Positions 4,877-10,258 of a DNA stretch of 10,258 nucleotides are shown in pieces. The notes under the pieces were generated by a model, which saw nothing but the letters and a program-made list of their open reading frames with translations, made no database searches and was not told the origin of the DNA. Origin of the DNA: Bacteroidota bacterium (GTDB taxonomy: Bacteria > Zhuqueibacterota > JdFR-76 > DREG01). Each line of letters opens with the position of its first letter. The first letter of the stretch is position 1. The translations under genes were made by a program, and so were the position numbers. The stretch lies in NCBI GenBank assembly GCA_030624545.1, contig JAUXJX010000030.1, positions 1-10,258 on the forward strand. Reading direction: 5' to 3'.

Positions 4877-7344
4877 TGTTAATTGGAGGTTCTTACATCA
4901 ATTTGTTACGACGAATTTGCACTGTTTTCATAGTTACTCTCATACTCGCCGGCCTGCAAGGCGGAACATCGGCTGCGCAGGATCTCTCTGGCCTGAGTAT
5001 CGCCATCGATCCGGGGCATGGAATCAATAGCGCCAACCAGGGGCCAACGGGTCTGAAGGAATACGACGCAAACATGAAGGTCGCCCGCTTTCTCGAGGCC
5101 TTTCTCTATTCTGCCAACATTGACACCGTAATACTAACCCAAACCGAAAATCGGCGCGAGCCCGGTCTCTCTGTAAGGGAAGACATTGCAAATAGCAATG
5201 GCGTCGATTGGTTTCACTCGATTCATCATAATGCATTCAATGGAGTAGCGCGGTATACCGTCGTCATTTATCAGGAAATTATCGGCCAAAATCGTCCCAG
5301 GTGGCCCGAGGCATTGCAAATGTGCAATCTCATGTCTCCCAATATTCAGGGCGCCCTAAGAACCTCGAGCTGGTACGTTCGCAGTGATTATGACATTCGC
5401 GGATTTAATTTTGGCGTCTTGAATGATCTCATCATGCCCGGACAATTAAGTGAAGGCACTTTTCATGACAATGCTGAAGAAGAAAAGAAACTGCGCAATC
5501 CCGATTTCCTTAAGCTTGAGGCCCTGGCAATTTATAAGTCACTCCGGCATTATTTTGAAGGGGGGAATCTCGACGTCGCTCCCCTGGGAGGTATCATCAG
5601 GGATGAGGAGAATAAAAAACCAATCGATGGCGCTACAGTTCGAATTATCGAATCGGGCCAGGAATACCAAACTGATGATCACGGAAATGGAATCTACGCT
5701 TATGCTGAATTGACCGCGAATGAGTATGTTTTGGAGGCATCTGCTTCAGGCTACCAGGCCGAGCTGGACACAATTGAGATCGAAGACAACAAATTCAATT
5801 TCTTGGATTTCTCTCTCGCACCGAAAACACTACCCGTAGTCGGGAATTCACAGCCTGCTTATGGGGATTCCCTGGTCTCGCCCTATGGCTGGTTCGAGAT
5901 CGAATTCTCTCGTGAGATGAATCCGCAGAGCGTTGAGGCCGCACTCAGAATCGAACCCGGCTTTCCTTATTCGCTGCGCTGGTTTAGCCAAAATCAGAAA
6001 ATAAGGATAGAGCCGCATCCTGTCTTACAATTCAATCGTCCCTACACTTTGATTATTGATACAGTGGCCGTTGATATTTACGGAAATCCAATTGCCGGGG
6101 ACAAAAATGAAAGTGGCCCAAAATCGTTTATCCTGCAGTTCACAACATCGCCAAATGACTTTTCCAAGCCTCAGATTCTTGCAACTAATCCTGTGGACCT
6201 ACAGAGCAACGTCCAGGCAGGCGATTTGATCCGCGTGGAGTTCAACAAGGCACTGGATCCCAGAACTTTGACGCCCGAAAACATTATACTGCTGGGTCGA
6301 AATCAGCGCCGGATCGGAACTTTGGTACATCAGGCGGTTACACAGAGTGGAAGAAGTAGTCTCACAATTGCTCCAGAAACTCCATTTGAATCAAATCTTC
6401 GCTACACGGTAACCCTGAGAAAATCGATTCTGGATTCCAATTCTGTTGAGATGGATAACCACTTTCAATTCCGCTTTAACACCGAAGATACGGATCGGCG
6501 ACATATCGTTCTGGATGCATTCAATTCAGGACTGAATAATTGGGGAAATCCGGTAGACTCCGAACGCTCCTTCGGTTTTGACGCGAATTTTAGCGGGATT
6601 TCTATATCAAATGCCCCTGTCTTGAGAGACTGCGGTTCCGTTATGAAAATAGATTTTCAGTTCGTGGGCGACGGCGTGATCGATGTCCGCTATCAGGGCG
6701 GGCAGCAAACATTTTTATCTGAAGATATTGTTGGAATGTACGTCTACGGGGATAGCAGCAATTCTCTGATTCGATTCTATTTTCTGGATTTGGGCGGTGG
6801 ATTGGAAGCCGGCCATTGGCATAAAGTTGATTGGACCGGCTGGAAAATGATCTCATCGCAACCCGGCGTTGATTCCCTGGTTGCCTTAGAGGATGGCGAT
6901 GGATACGTGGATGGCGAATTCAGTCTCGCTGGATTTCAAGTTGCGGGAACACCGGAAAACGGCGGCACAGTATACATAGAAGACCTATTTGCTTCCACTA
7001 CGTTAACGACTTCAGTCTGGCAGGATGTGCCCACCATACCGGTGGATCATCTCCTCATCCAGAGTTTTCCGAACCCATTTTCGAGGAACGCAGGCCATTC
7101 CGGAATCGCGATAAGCTACGAAATTCCTCCTCATCTCGATAAGGCCAAGGTAAATCTATCGATCTATAACACCCTCGGACAAAGAATCCTGGAATTGGTA
7201 AGCGAGAATCAATCCGCCGGCCTTCAGCAAATATCCTGGAATGTGCTCGATGAGCTGGGACTAATCCTGCCGGCAGGCGTCTACTTCTACAGATTGCAAG
7301 TGGGGAATCTGAAAAAAACGCAGAGATTGGTTATTCTGAACTGA
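4876..7344 (+). CDS. Secreted multidomain N-acetylmuramoyl-L-alanine amidase with T9SS-type C-terminus
   Basis: This enzyme of about 822 residues should cleave the bond between N-acetylmuramic acid and L-alanine in peptidoglycan. A signal peptide (LLRRICTVFIVTLILAG, ending GTSA) leads to an Amidase_3 domain (about 38-228). Its zinc and catalytic residues are His48 in IDPGHG, Glu62 in LKEYD, His117 in SIHHN and Glu193 in LSEGTF. Next comes a carboxypeptidase-regulatory-like beta-sandwich (about 237-316), then two SbsA-type Big_5 Ig-like domains (about 320-426 and 431-537). A domain with YVYGDSSNSLIRFYF and DWTGWK (about 543-708) resembles beta-sandwich modules found beside phosphodiester glycosidases. 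The end (about 728-822: FPNPF, LSIYNTLGQ, AGVYFYRL, LVILN) is a T9SS type A/FlgD-like sorting domain. Starts: ATG 4876 overlaps the previous stop codon by one base. TTG 4903 has a GGAGG upstream and gives a shorter, more typical signal peptide. TTG 4873 is also possible. Amidase assignment is firm; the roles of the middle domains are inferred. Confidence 0.9.
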   Translation: MLIGGSYINLLRRICTVFIVTLILAGLQGGTSAAQDLSGLSIAIDPGHGINSANQGPTGLKEYDANMKVARFLEAFLYSANIDTVILTQTENRREPGLSVREDIANSNGVDWFHSIHHNAFNGVARYTVVIYQEIIGQNRPRWPEALQMCNLMSPNIQGALRTSSWYVRSDYDIRGFNFGVLNDLIMPGQLSEGTFHDNAEEEKKLRNPDFLKLEALAIYKSLRHYFEGGNLDVAPLGGIIRDEENKKPIDGATVRIIESGQEYQTDDHGNGIYAYAELTANEYVLEASASGYQAELDTIEIEDNKFNFLDFSLAPKTLPVVGNSQPAYGDSLVSPYGWFEIEFSREMNPQSVEAALRIEPGFPYSLRWFSQNQKIRIEPHPVLQFNRPYTLIIDTVAVDIYGNPIAGDKNESGPKSFILQFTTSPNDFSKPQILATNPVDLQSNVQAGDLIRVEFNKALDPRTLTPENIILLGRNQRRIGTLVHQAVTQSGRSSLTIAPETPFESNLRYTVTLRKSILDSNSVEMDNHFQFRFNTEDTDRRHIVLDAFNSGLNNWGNPVDSERSFGFDANFSGISISNAPVLRDCGSVMKIDFQFVGDGVIDVRYQGGQQTFLSEDIVGMYVYGDSSNSLIRFYFLDLGGGLEAGHWHKVDWTGWKMISSQPGVDSLVALEDGDGYVDGEFSLAGFQVAGTPENGGTVYIEDLFASTTLTTSVWQDVPTIPVDHLLIQSFPNPFSRNAGHSGIAISYEIPPHLDKAKVNLSIYNTLGQRILELVSENQSAGLQQISWNVLDELGLILPAGVYFYRLQVGNLKKTQRLVILN
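4885..4889 (+). promoter_or_regulatory. Internal Shine-Dalgarno GGAGG that may set a TTG start
   Basis: GGAGG lies inside the amidase reading frame, 13 bases before the in-frame TTG at 4903. The ATG at 4876 has no comparable site. The 13-base spacing is longer than usual, so the two starts remain open alternatives; the mature secreted enzyme would be the same with either. Confidence 0.4.
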
Positions 7345-7454
7345 GATCTGTCTTATTCAAATAATCCTCTGAGCCCTCTTCCCCATTTGAATGTGCCTGA
7401 GAAGACCTTTCCATGATCGCCGTTCTCCCAACCTGTATGATTCATAGAATCTCG

Positions 7455-7508
7455 CGCAAAGACGCCTGTCTCCCTGCTTCCCTGTCTCCGAAGGCAGGCG
7501 CCTTTGCG
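7455..7508. repeat. Large inverted repeat, 14-bp arms
   Basis: CGCAAAG-A-CGCCTG (7455-7468) pairs with CAGGCG-C-CTTTGCG (7495-7508), leaving one A/C mismatch in 14 positions and a 26-base loop. The loop region contains CCTGTCTCC twice (7465-7473 and 7481-7489). No T-tract follows on either side of the stem that would mark an intrinsic terminator. It lies 110 bases after the amidase stop codon and fits a REP-like or small non-coding repeat element. Confidence 0.7.
7480..7501 (+). repeat. Dispersed intergenic repeat, copy B
   Basis: This is the plus-strand partner of the copy at 1957-1978, 20 of 22 positions identical. It covers the end of the loop and the first half of the right arm of the inverted repeat at 7455-7508. 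Confidence 0.55.
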
Positions 7509-7619
7509 TGAGGGAATTATTGAAGCTAACTAATTCCAGTCGCCCACCGATTTGAGGTTGCCCCAGATATTTTCCGGTAAGCCTCGTTGTCCGAACAACA
7601 CCATATGTTTTGCGGATAA

Positions 7620-7638
7620 TTTGACAGACTTTGTCAAA
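7620..7638. promoter_or_regulatory. Inverted repeat TTTGACA-N5-TGTCAAA, possible operator
   Basis: The two 7-base arms (7620-7626 and 7632-7638) are exact inverted repeats around GACTT, a size typical of sites for dimeric regulators. TTGACA inside the left arm equals the -35 consensus, but no -10 hexamer occurs at the right distance. It lies about 200 bases upstream of hsp20, so a role in hsp20 control is only a possibility. Confidence 0.35.
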
Positions 7639-7835
7639 AAGAACCATCGCTCTGCAAATATGGCAGATGGTCGATTCTTGTCCGGGAATCAGACCCAAAA
7701 TGCTTATACCATTGATATTAATGGATTTAGTGCCAAGATGTTGGGTCAATATTATTTTGGCACACCTATTGCTTTTGCGGAAGGTGGAGTTGACGAAAAC
7801 AAACAAAACGAAACCCTAGTTAGGAGGACAGAATC

Positions 7836-8285
7836 ATGACACTAGTAAGATGGAGACCTGCCAGAGAACTCATGAGCATTCATGAGGCAATGGATCATAT
7901 GTTTGGCGATTTCTTTGGCACAAATCCGGACCGAGGAGATAGAGTCCTTGACACCGTCTGGAATCCTTATGTTGACATTGCTGAGACGGACAATGAGATC
8001 ATCGTAAGCGCCGAGCTTCCGGGTGTCGGCAAAGACGATGTGAAGATTTCCATTCAGGACGACACCCTGGTCCTGCGTGGTGAGAAAAGACAGGAAAAGG
8101 ACGAGAAGAAGGAGAATTATCACCGCGTAGAGCGATCCTATGGCGCTTTCCAGCGCACCATTGGACTGCCGGTTTCTGCCGATTCCGGCAAGATCAAGGC
8201 GAAGTTCAAAGACGGTGTCCTGAAGATCAATCTTCCGAAGAAGGAAGAAGCGAAGCTGAAAGAGATTCCTATCTCGGTCGAATAA
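7836..8285 (+). CDS. hsp20: Small heat-shock protein, Hsp20/alpha-crystallin family
   Basis: This 149-residue cytoplasmic protein is an ATP-independent holdase that binds unfolding proteins during stress and hands them to the Hsp70 system. The N-terminal arm (1-42) carries the helix-like segment ELMSIHEAMDHMFGDFFG. The alpha-crystallin domain spans about 43-135, starting WNPYVDIAETDNEIIVSAELPGV and ending with the hallmark GVLKINLPK (127-135). The C-terminal extension has the IPI motif (144-146) that links dimers into oligomers. Length and order of parts are normal for bacterial class A-like Hsp20. A strong AGGAGG (7822-7827) lies eight bases before the ATG. The gene has its own terminator and a long upstream region, so it is probably monocistronic but stands next to other chaperone genes. 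Heat control is expected for the family; no known heat-shock operator is visible. Confidence 0.97.
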   Translation: MTLVRWRPARELMSIHEAMDHMFGDFFGTNPDRGDRVLDTVWNPYVDIAETDNEIIVSAELPGVGKDDVKISIQDDTLVLRGEKRQEKDEKKENYHRVERSYGAFQRTIGLPVSADSGKIKAKFKDGVLKINLPKKEEAKLKEIPISVE

Positions 8286-8295
8286 CCGAATTGAT

Positions 8296-8320
8296 GCGGG
8301 CGGCGATTGACGTCGCCCGC
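8296..8320 (+). terminator. Intrinsic terminator of hsp20
   Basis: GCGGGCGGCG (8296-8305) pairs with CGTCGCCCGC (8311-8320) over ten positions, nine Watson-Crick and one G-U, with a five-base ATTGA loop. The T-rich TTTGTGTATTT follows at once. It starts eight bases after the stop codon and separates hsp20 from the grpE operon. Confidence 0.88.
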
Positions 8321-8361
8321 TTTGTGTATTTCGTGGTGGTCAAAACGCCGGTTAAAATGCA

Positions 8362-8913
8362 ATGGATAATTTGAACGGAGAGACTCCAATCTCTATAGAT
8401 ATTGAATACGACGACGGTGACGGCAGATCTGAAATGAATAAGGATATCTTCCAACAGGAGGCCAGAGAGAATGGGGATTATCTCGAAACACTTCAAAGGT
8501 TGAAGGCGGAATTCGACAATTACAGAAAGAGAACGGAAAAAGAGAAGCTGGAATTATCACGATATGTTGAAGGCGAACTAATTCGAAAATTTCTGCCGAT
8601 TCTGGACGACTTCGAACGACTGCTGGAAGCGAAAACGGAAGACGGGCAATTGCGAGAAGGGTATCGACTGATTTATGAGAATTTGAATTCCCTTTTTATT
8701 GAACTGGGATTGGAGAGCTTTGCTGAAAGAGGTGACGATTTTGATCCAAACCGGCACGACGCCGTAGCGGTTGCACATGTTTTGCCGGAAAATGAGAACA
8801 AAATAATGTCAATTCTGCAAAAGGGTTATATATTTAAGAATAAAGTTTTGCGGCCCGCCAAAGTTGAGGTGGGTCTCTCAAATCAGGAAGAACCCACAAT
8901 CCTTAGCCAATGA
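8362..8913 (+). CDS. grpE: GrpE, nucleotide exchange factor of the Hsp70 chaperone
   Basis: This 183-residue cytoplasmic protein releases ADP from DnaK and so resets the Hsp70 cycle. An acidic, disordered start (1-30) leads to a long helix (about 31-90, with LKAEFDNYRKRTEKEK) that forms the coiled-coil dimer. A four-helix region follows, then the C-terminal beta domain that contacts DnaK. The family signature is present: LGLESFAERGDDFDPNRHDAVA (115-136) and ILQKGYIFKNKVLRPAKVEV (151-170). Length is normal. The start is the first in-frame ATG but lacks a good Shine-Dalgarno; Met25 at 8434 is an alternative, also without one. The TGA stop overlaps the ATG of the next gene by four bases (ATGA), so grpE and the DnaJ-like gene should be translationally coupled. 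hrcA, which often precedes grpE, is not here, and no CIRCE element is seen. Confidence 0.96.
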   Translation: MDNLNGETPISIDIEYDDGDGRSEMNKDIFQQEARENGDYLETLQRLKAEFDNYRKRTEKEKLELSRYVEGELIRKFLPILDDFERLLEAKTEDGQLREGYRLIYENLNSLFIELGLESFAERGDDFDPNRHDAVAVAHVLPENENKIMSILQKGYIFKNKVLRPAKVEVGLSNQEEPTILSQ

Positions 8914-9815
8914 CAAATAAAGACTATTATAAAATTTTGGGCGTTGATGAAAAGGCCAGGAGTTCTGAGATCAAGAAATCTTATCGAAGACTGGCAAAAC
9001 AATATCATCCGGATTCCCATCCTGGAGATAAGGCAGCAGAGGCACGCTTCAAGGAAATCGCGGAAGCGTACGAAGTCCTCTCTGACGACAAAAAAAGACA
9101 GCAGTACGATCAATTCCGCAAATTTGGTGGAGCCTTCCCCGGTGGGAGTTTTGAAGACATTGGCGGTTTTCGGTTTGAGCGGCGTTCCCCGGGCGGCGGG
9201 ATATCTGATTTTGATAGCGATCTTGGTTTTGGTGATCTGTTTTCGCGATTCTTTGATCGAAACGGCGGGCGGACCAGATCTCGAAGTATGAGAGGCCAGG
9301 ACATTCATGCAGATATACAAATCACATTCGAAGTGGCCGTATATGGGGGGAAGCAGACTTTAAGTTTCAATGTTGGGGGGAAAAGTACGACATTGTCCAT
9401 AAATATCAAACCTGGCATCGAGGATGAAGAGAAGATTCGATTGCGTGGTCAAGGCGCTCGTGGGCTTGGGTCGGAAGCAGGCGACTTATTTTTGACCGCG
9501 CACATCCTGCCCCGCCCGGGATTCAGGAGAGAAGGGCAAACTATAATCTCAACTGTCGAAATAAATCTGGTTCAGGCTCTGTTGGGAACAAAAATACAGG
9601 CTCAAACATTACAAGGCACAAAGGTCGAAATAAAGGTTCCACCTGGAAGCCAGAACGGACAAAGACTTCGTCTTAAAGGACTAGGGATCAATAGTGCAGG
9701 TAAGCCTCCGGGCGATTACTTTATTGAATTAAGTATAGCCTTGCCGGAGAAGCTGAACGATGCGCAAAAGAGAATAATAGAAGAGTTTGCACGTGAAAGC
9801 GGAATTAAATATTAA
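8910..9815 (+). CDS. DnaJ/CbpA-type co-chaperone (class B J-protein)
   Basis: This 301-residue cytoplasmic protein delivers substrates to DnaK and stimulates its ATPase. The J domain (about 5-69) contains the essential HPD triad (33-35) between helices KKSYRRLAKQY and KAAEARFKEIAEAYEVL. A Gly/Phe-rich linker follows (about 73-118, with FGGAF and GFGDLFSRFF). Two C-terminal substrate-binding beta domains come next (about 130-205 and 206-283), and then a helical end. The four CxxCxGxG zinc-finger repeats of true DnaJ are absent; there is no cysteine at all. It is therefore a class B protein like CbpA. The start overlaps the grpE stop codon (ATGA). HtrA follows after 19 bases. Pairing of grpE with a class B J-protein instead of a zinc-finger DnaJ is notable; a class A dnaJ may lie elsewhere in the genome. 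Confidence 0.95.
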   Translation: MTNKDYYKILGVDEKARSSEIKKSYRRLAKQYHPDSHPGDKAAEARFKEIAEAYEVLSDDKKRQQYDQFRKFGGAFPGGSFEDIGGFRFERRSPGGGISDFDSDLGFGDLFSRFFDRNGGRTRSRSMRGQDIHADIQITFEVAVYGGKQTLSFNVGGKSTTLSINIKPGIEDEEKIRLRGQGARGLGSEAGDLFLTAHILPRPGFRREGQTIISTVEINLVQALLGTKIQAQTLQGTKVEIKVPPGSQNGQRLRLKGLGINSAGKPPGDYFIELSIALPEKLNDAQKRIIEEFARESGIKY

Positions 9816-9834
9816 AAAGAAGGAGGGAATATCC

Positions 9835-10258
9835 ATGAGTACCAATAAAAAGTTCGCATTGGCGATGGTTGTAGTTTTTTCCCTGGGATTATTCACCAGC
9901 GCTTTGATTACCTCGAATCTGAATATGACCTCTGCAGTCCAGGCCTCATCTGAGCCTGCTCTTGTTGAGGTCCCTGCTTTCGGGAACACCGGGCTCACGC
10001 CACAGCAGGATGATCTGATTTCACAGTTGAACGGCATATTTATCAACGCGGCCAGCAAAGTAAAACCGTCGGTAGTAACGATCTACAGCGAAAAGGTTAT
10101 TAAGACCCGCCGGTACAGAAGTCCTTTCGATCTTTTTGAAGAGTTTTTCGGGCAACGAAGACGCTCGCCCCGGGATTATGAGGAGCAAGAGTACGTCCAA
10201 CATGGTATGGGCTCGGGCGTCGTTATCGACTCCGATGGCTTGATTCTGACCAACAATC
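9835..10258 (+). CDS. htrA: HtrA/DegP-family serine protease, 5' part (runs off window)
   Basis: The first 141 codons of a periplasmic quality-control protease are visible. An AGGAGG (9821-9826) lies eight bases before the ATG. Residues 7-26 are hydrophobic (FALAMVVVFSLGLFTSALIT) and AVQA (34-37) is a possible cleavage site, so the protein is exported or membrane-anchored. Residues from VKPSVVTIYSEK onward match the start of the trypsin-like domain. The following basic loop with SPFDLFEEFFGQRRR is the LA loop typical of DegP/DegQ. GMGSGVVIDSDGLILTNN ends exactly before the expected catalytic histidine (NNHV in the family), which falls outside the window together with the Asp, the Ser and any PDZ domains. 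The gene lies 19 bases behind the DnaJ-like gene in the same direction and probably belongs to the same transcript, which joins cytoplasmic and envelope protein quality control. Confidence 0.95.
   Translation, partial: MSTNKKFALAMVVVFSLGLFTSALITSNLNMTSAVQASSEPALVEVPAFGNTGLTPQQDDLISQLNGIFINAASKVKPSVVTIYSEKVIKTRRYRSPFDLFEEFFGQRRRSPRDYEEQEYVQHGMGSGVVIDSDGLILTNN

Larger units (their letters stand above)
7345..7835. other. 491-bp gene-poor region upstream of hsp20
   Basis: I see no convincing gene here. It holds the large inverted repeat at 7455-7508, repeat copy B at 7480-7501 and the inverted repeat at 7620-7638. An open frame from TTG 7552 to 7839 lacks a Shine-Dalgarno and runs over the hsp20 ribosome binding site and start codon. 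The frame is more likely accidental or a decayed remnant. A further weak hairpin is possible at 7643-7671 (ACCAT and CTGC against GCAG and ATGGT, with a 4-base bulge). No CIRCE or HspR-type operator and no good sigma-70 promoter was found. Confidence 0.6.

Noticed and set aside
7621..7649. Sigma-70 promoter starting at the TTGACA inside the inverted repeat
   Set aside because: The hexamer equals the -35 consensus, but 16-18 bases downstream there is only CCATCG-like sequence, not a -10 element.
7357..7806. Minus-strand open frame of 149 codons in the gene-poor region
   Set aside because: It reads through the large inverted repeat, shows no domain or signal peptide and has no clear ribosome binding site.
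7552..7839. Plus-strand open frame of 95 codons before hsp20
   Set aside because: It starts with TTG without a Shine-Dalgarno, ends inside the hsp20 start and matches no family I know. A decayed gene remnant cannot be excluded.
8286..8361. CIRCE or other heat-shock operator before grpE
   Set aside because: No TTAGCACTC-N9-GAGTGCTAA or similar repeat is present. The only symmetric structure is the hsp20 terminator.

Overview
The window looks like ordinary chromosomal sequence from a Gram-negative, didermic bacterium of the FCB type (Bacteroidetes/Calditrichota/KSB1-like lineages). The main reason is the C-terminal PNPF...YFYRL...LVILN module on the large amidase at 4876-7344, which resembles type IX secretion (T9SS) type A sorting domains. 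Exported proteins and a putative lipoprotein with DUF2911, DUF2914 and PD40-propeller domains fit that picture. The exact phylum is an inference; there is no rRNA or other phylogenetic marker here.

Layout. (1) 1-522, minus strand: 5' part of an exported DUF2911 protein whose 3' end lies off the window. (2) 717-1826, plus: polytopic membrane protein with a C-terminal DUF2914 domain, followed directly by a perfect 8-bp hairpin. (3) 1827-2176: a gene-free stretch full of small symmetric sequences and a 25-bp tandem repeat. (4) 2177-3757, plus: putative lipoprotein of the D-aminoacylase (N-acyl-D-amino-acid amidohydrolase) family with all expected metal ligands. (5) 3917-4876 and 4876-7344, plus: an exported PD40/TolB-like beta-propeller protein whose stop codon overlaps the start region of a large, multidomain, secreted N-acetylmuramoyl-L-alanine amidase. 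(6) 7345-7835: gene-poor stretch with a large inverted repeat, a second copy of a repeat also found at 1957-1978, and a 7-bp inverted repeat upstream of hsp20. (7) 7836-8285, plus: small heat-shock protein Hsp20, followed by a strong intrinsic terminator. (8) 8362-10258, plus: grpE, a DnaJ/CbpA-type co-chaperone and the start of an HtrA/DegP protease, tightly spaced and probably one operon.

Two functional themes can be read. The middle part deals with the envelope: a peptidoglycan amidase, a D-amino-acid deacylase and a periplasmic propeller. The right part is a proteostasis cluster: a holdase (Hsp20), the nucleotide exchange factor and J-protein of the Hsp70 cycle (GrpE, DnaJ-like) and a periplasmic protease/chaperone (HtrA). 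No dnaK, hrcA, CIRCE element or HspR-type operator is visible.

No mobile element, CRISPR array, tRNA, rRNA or clearly new defence or biosynthetic system was found. The observations most worth a second look are the intergenic repeat family shared by the two gene-free stretches and the architecture of the amidase.
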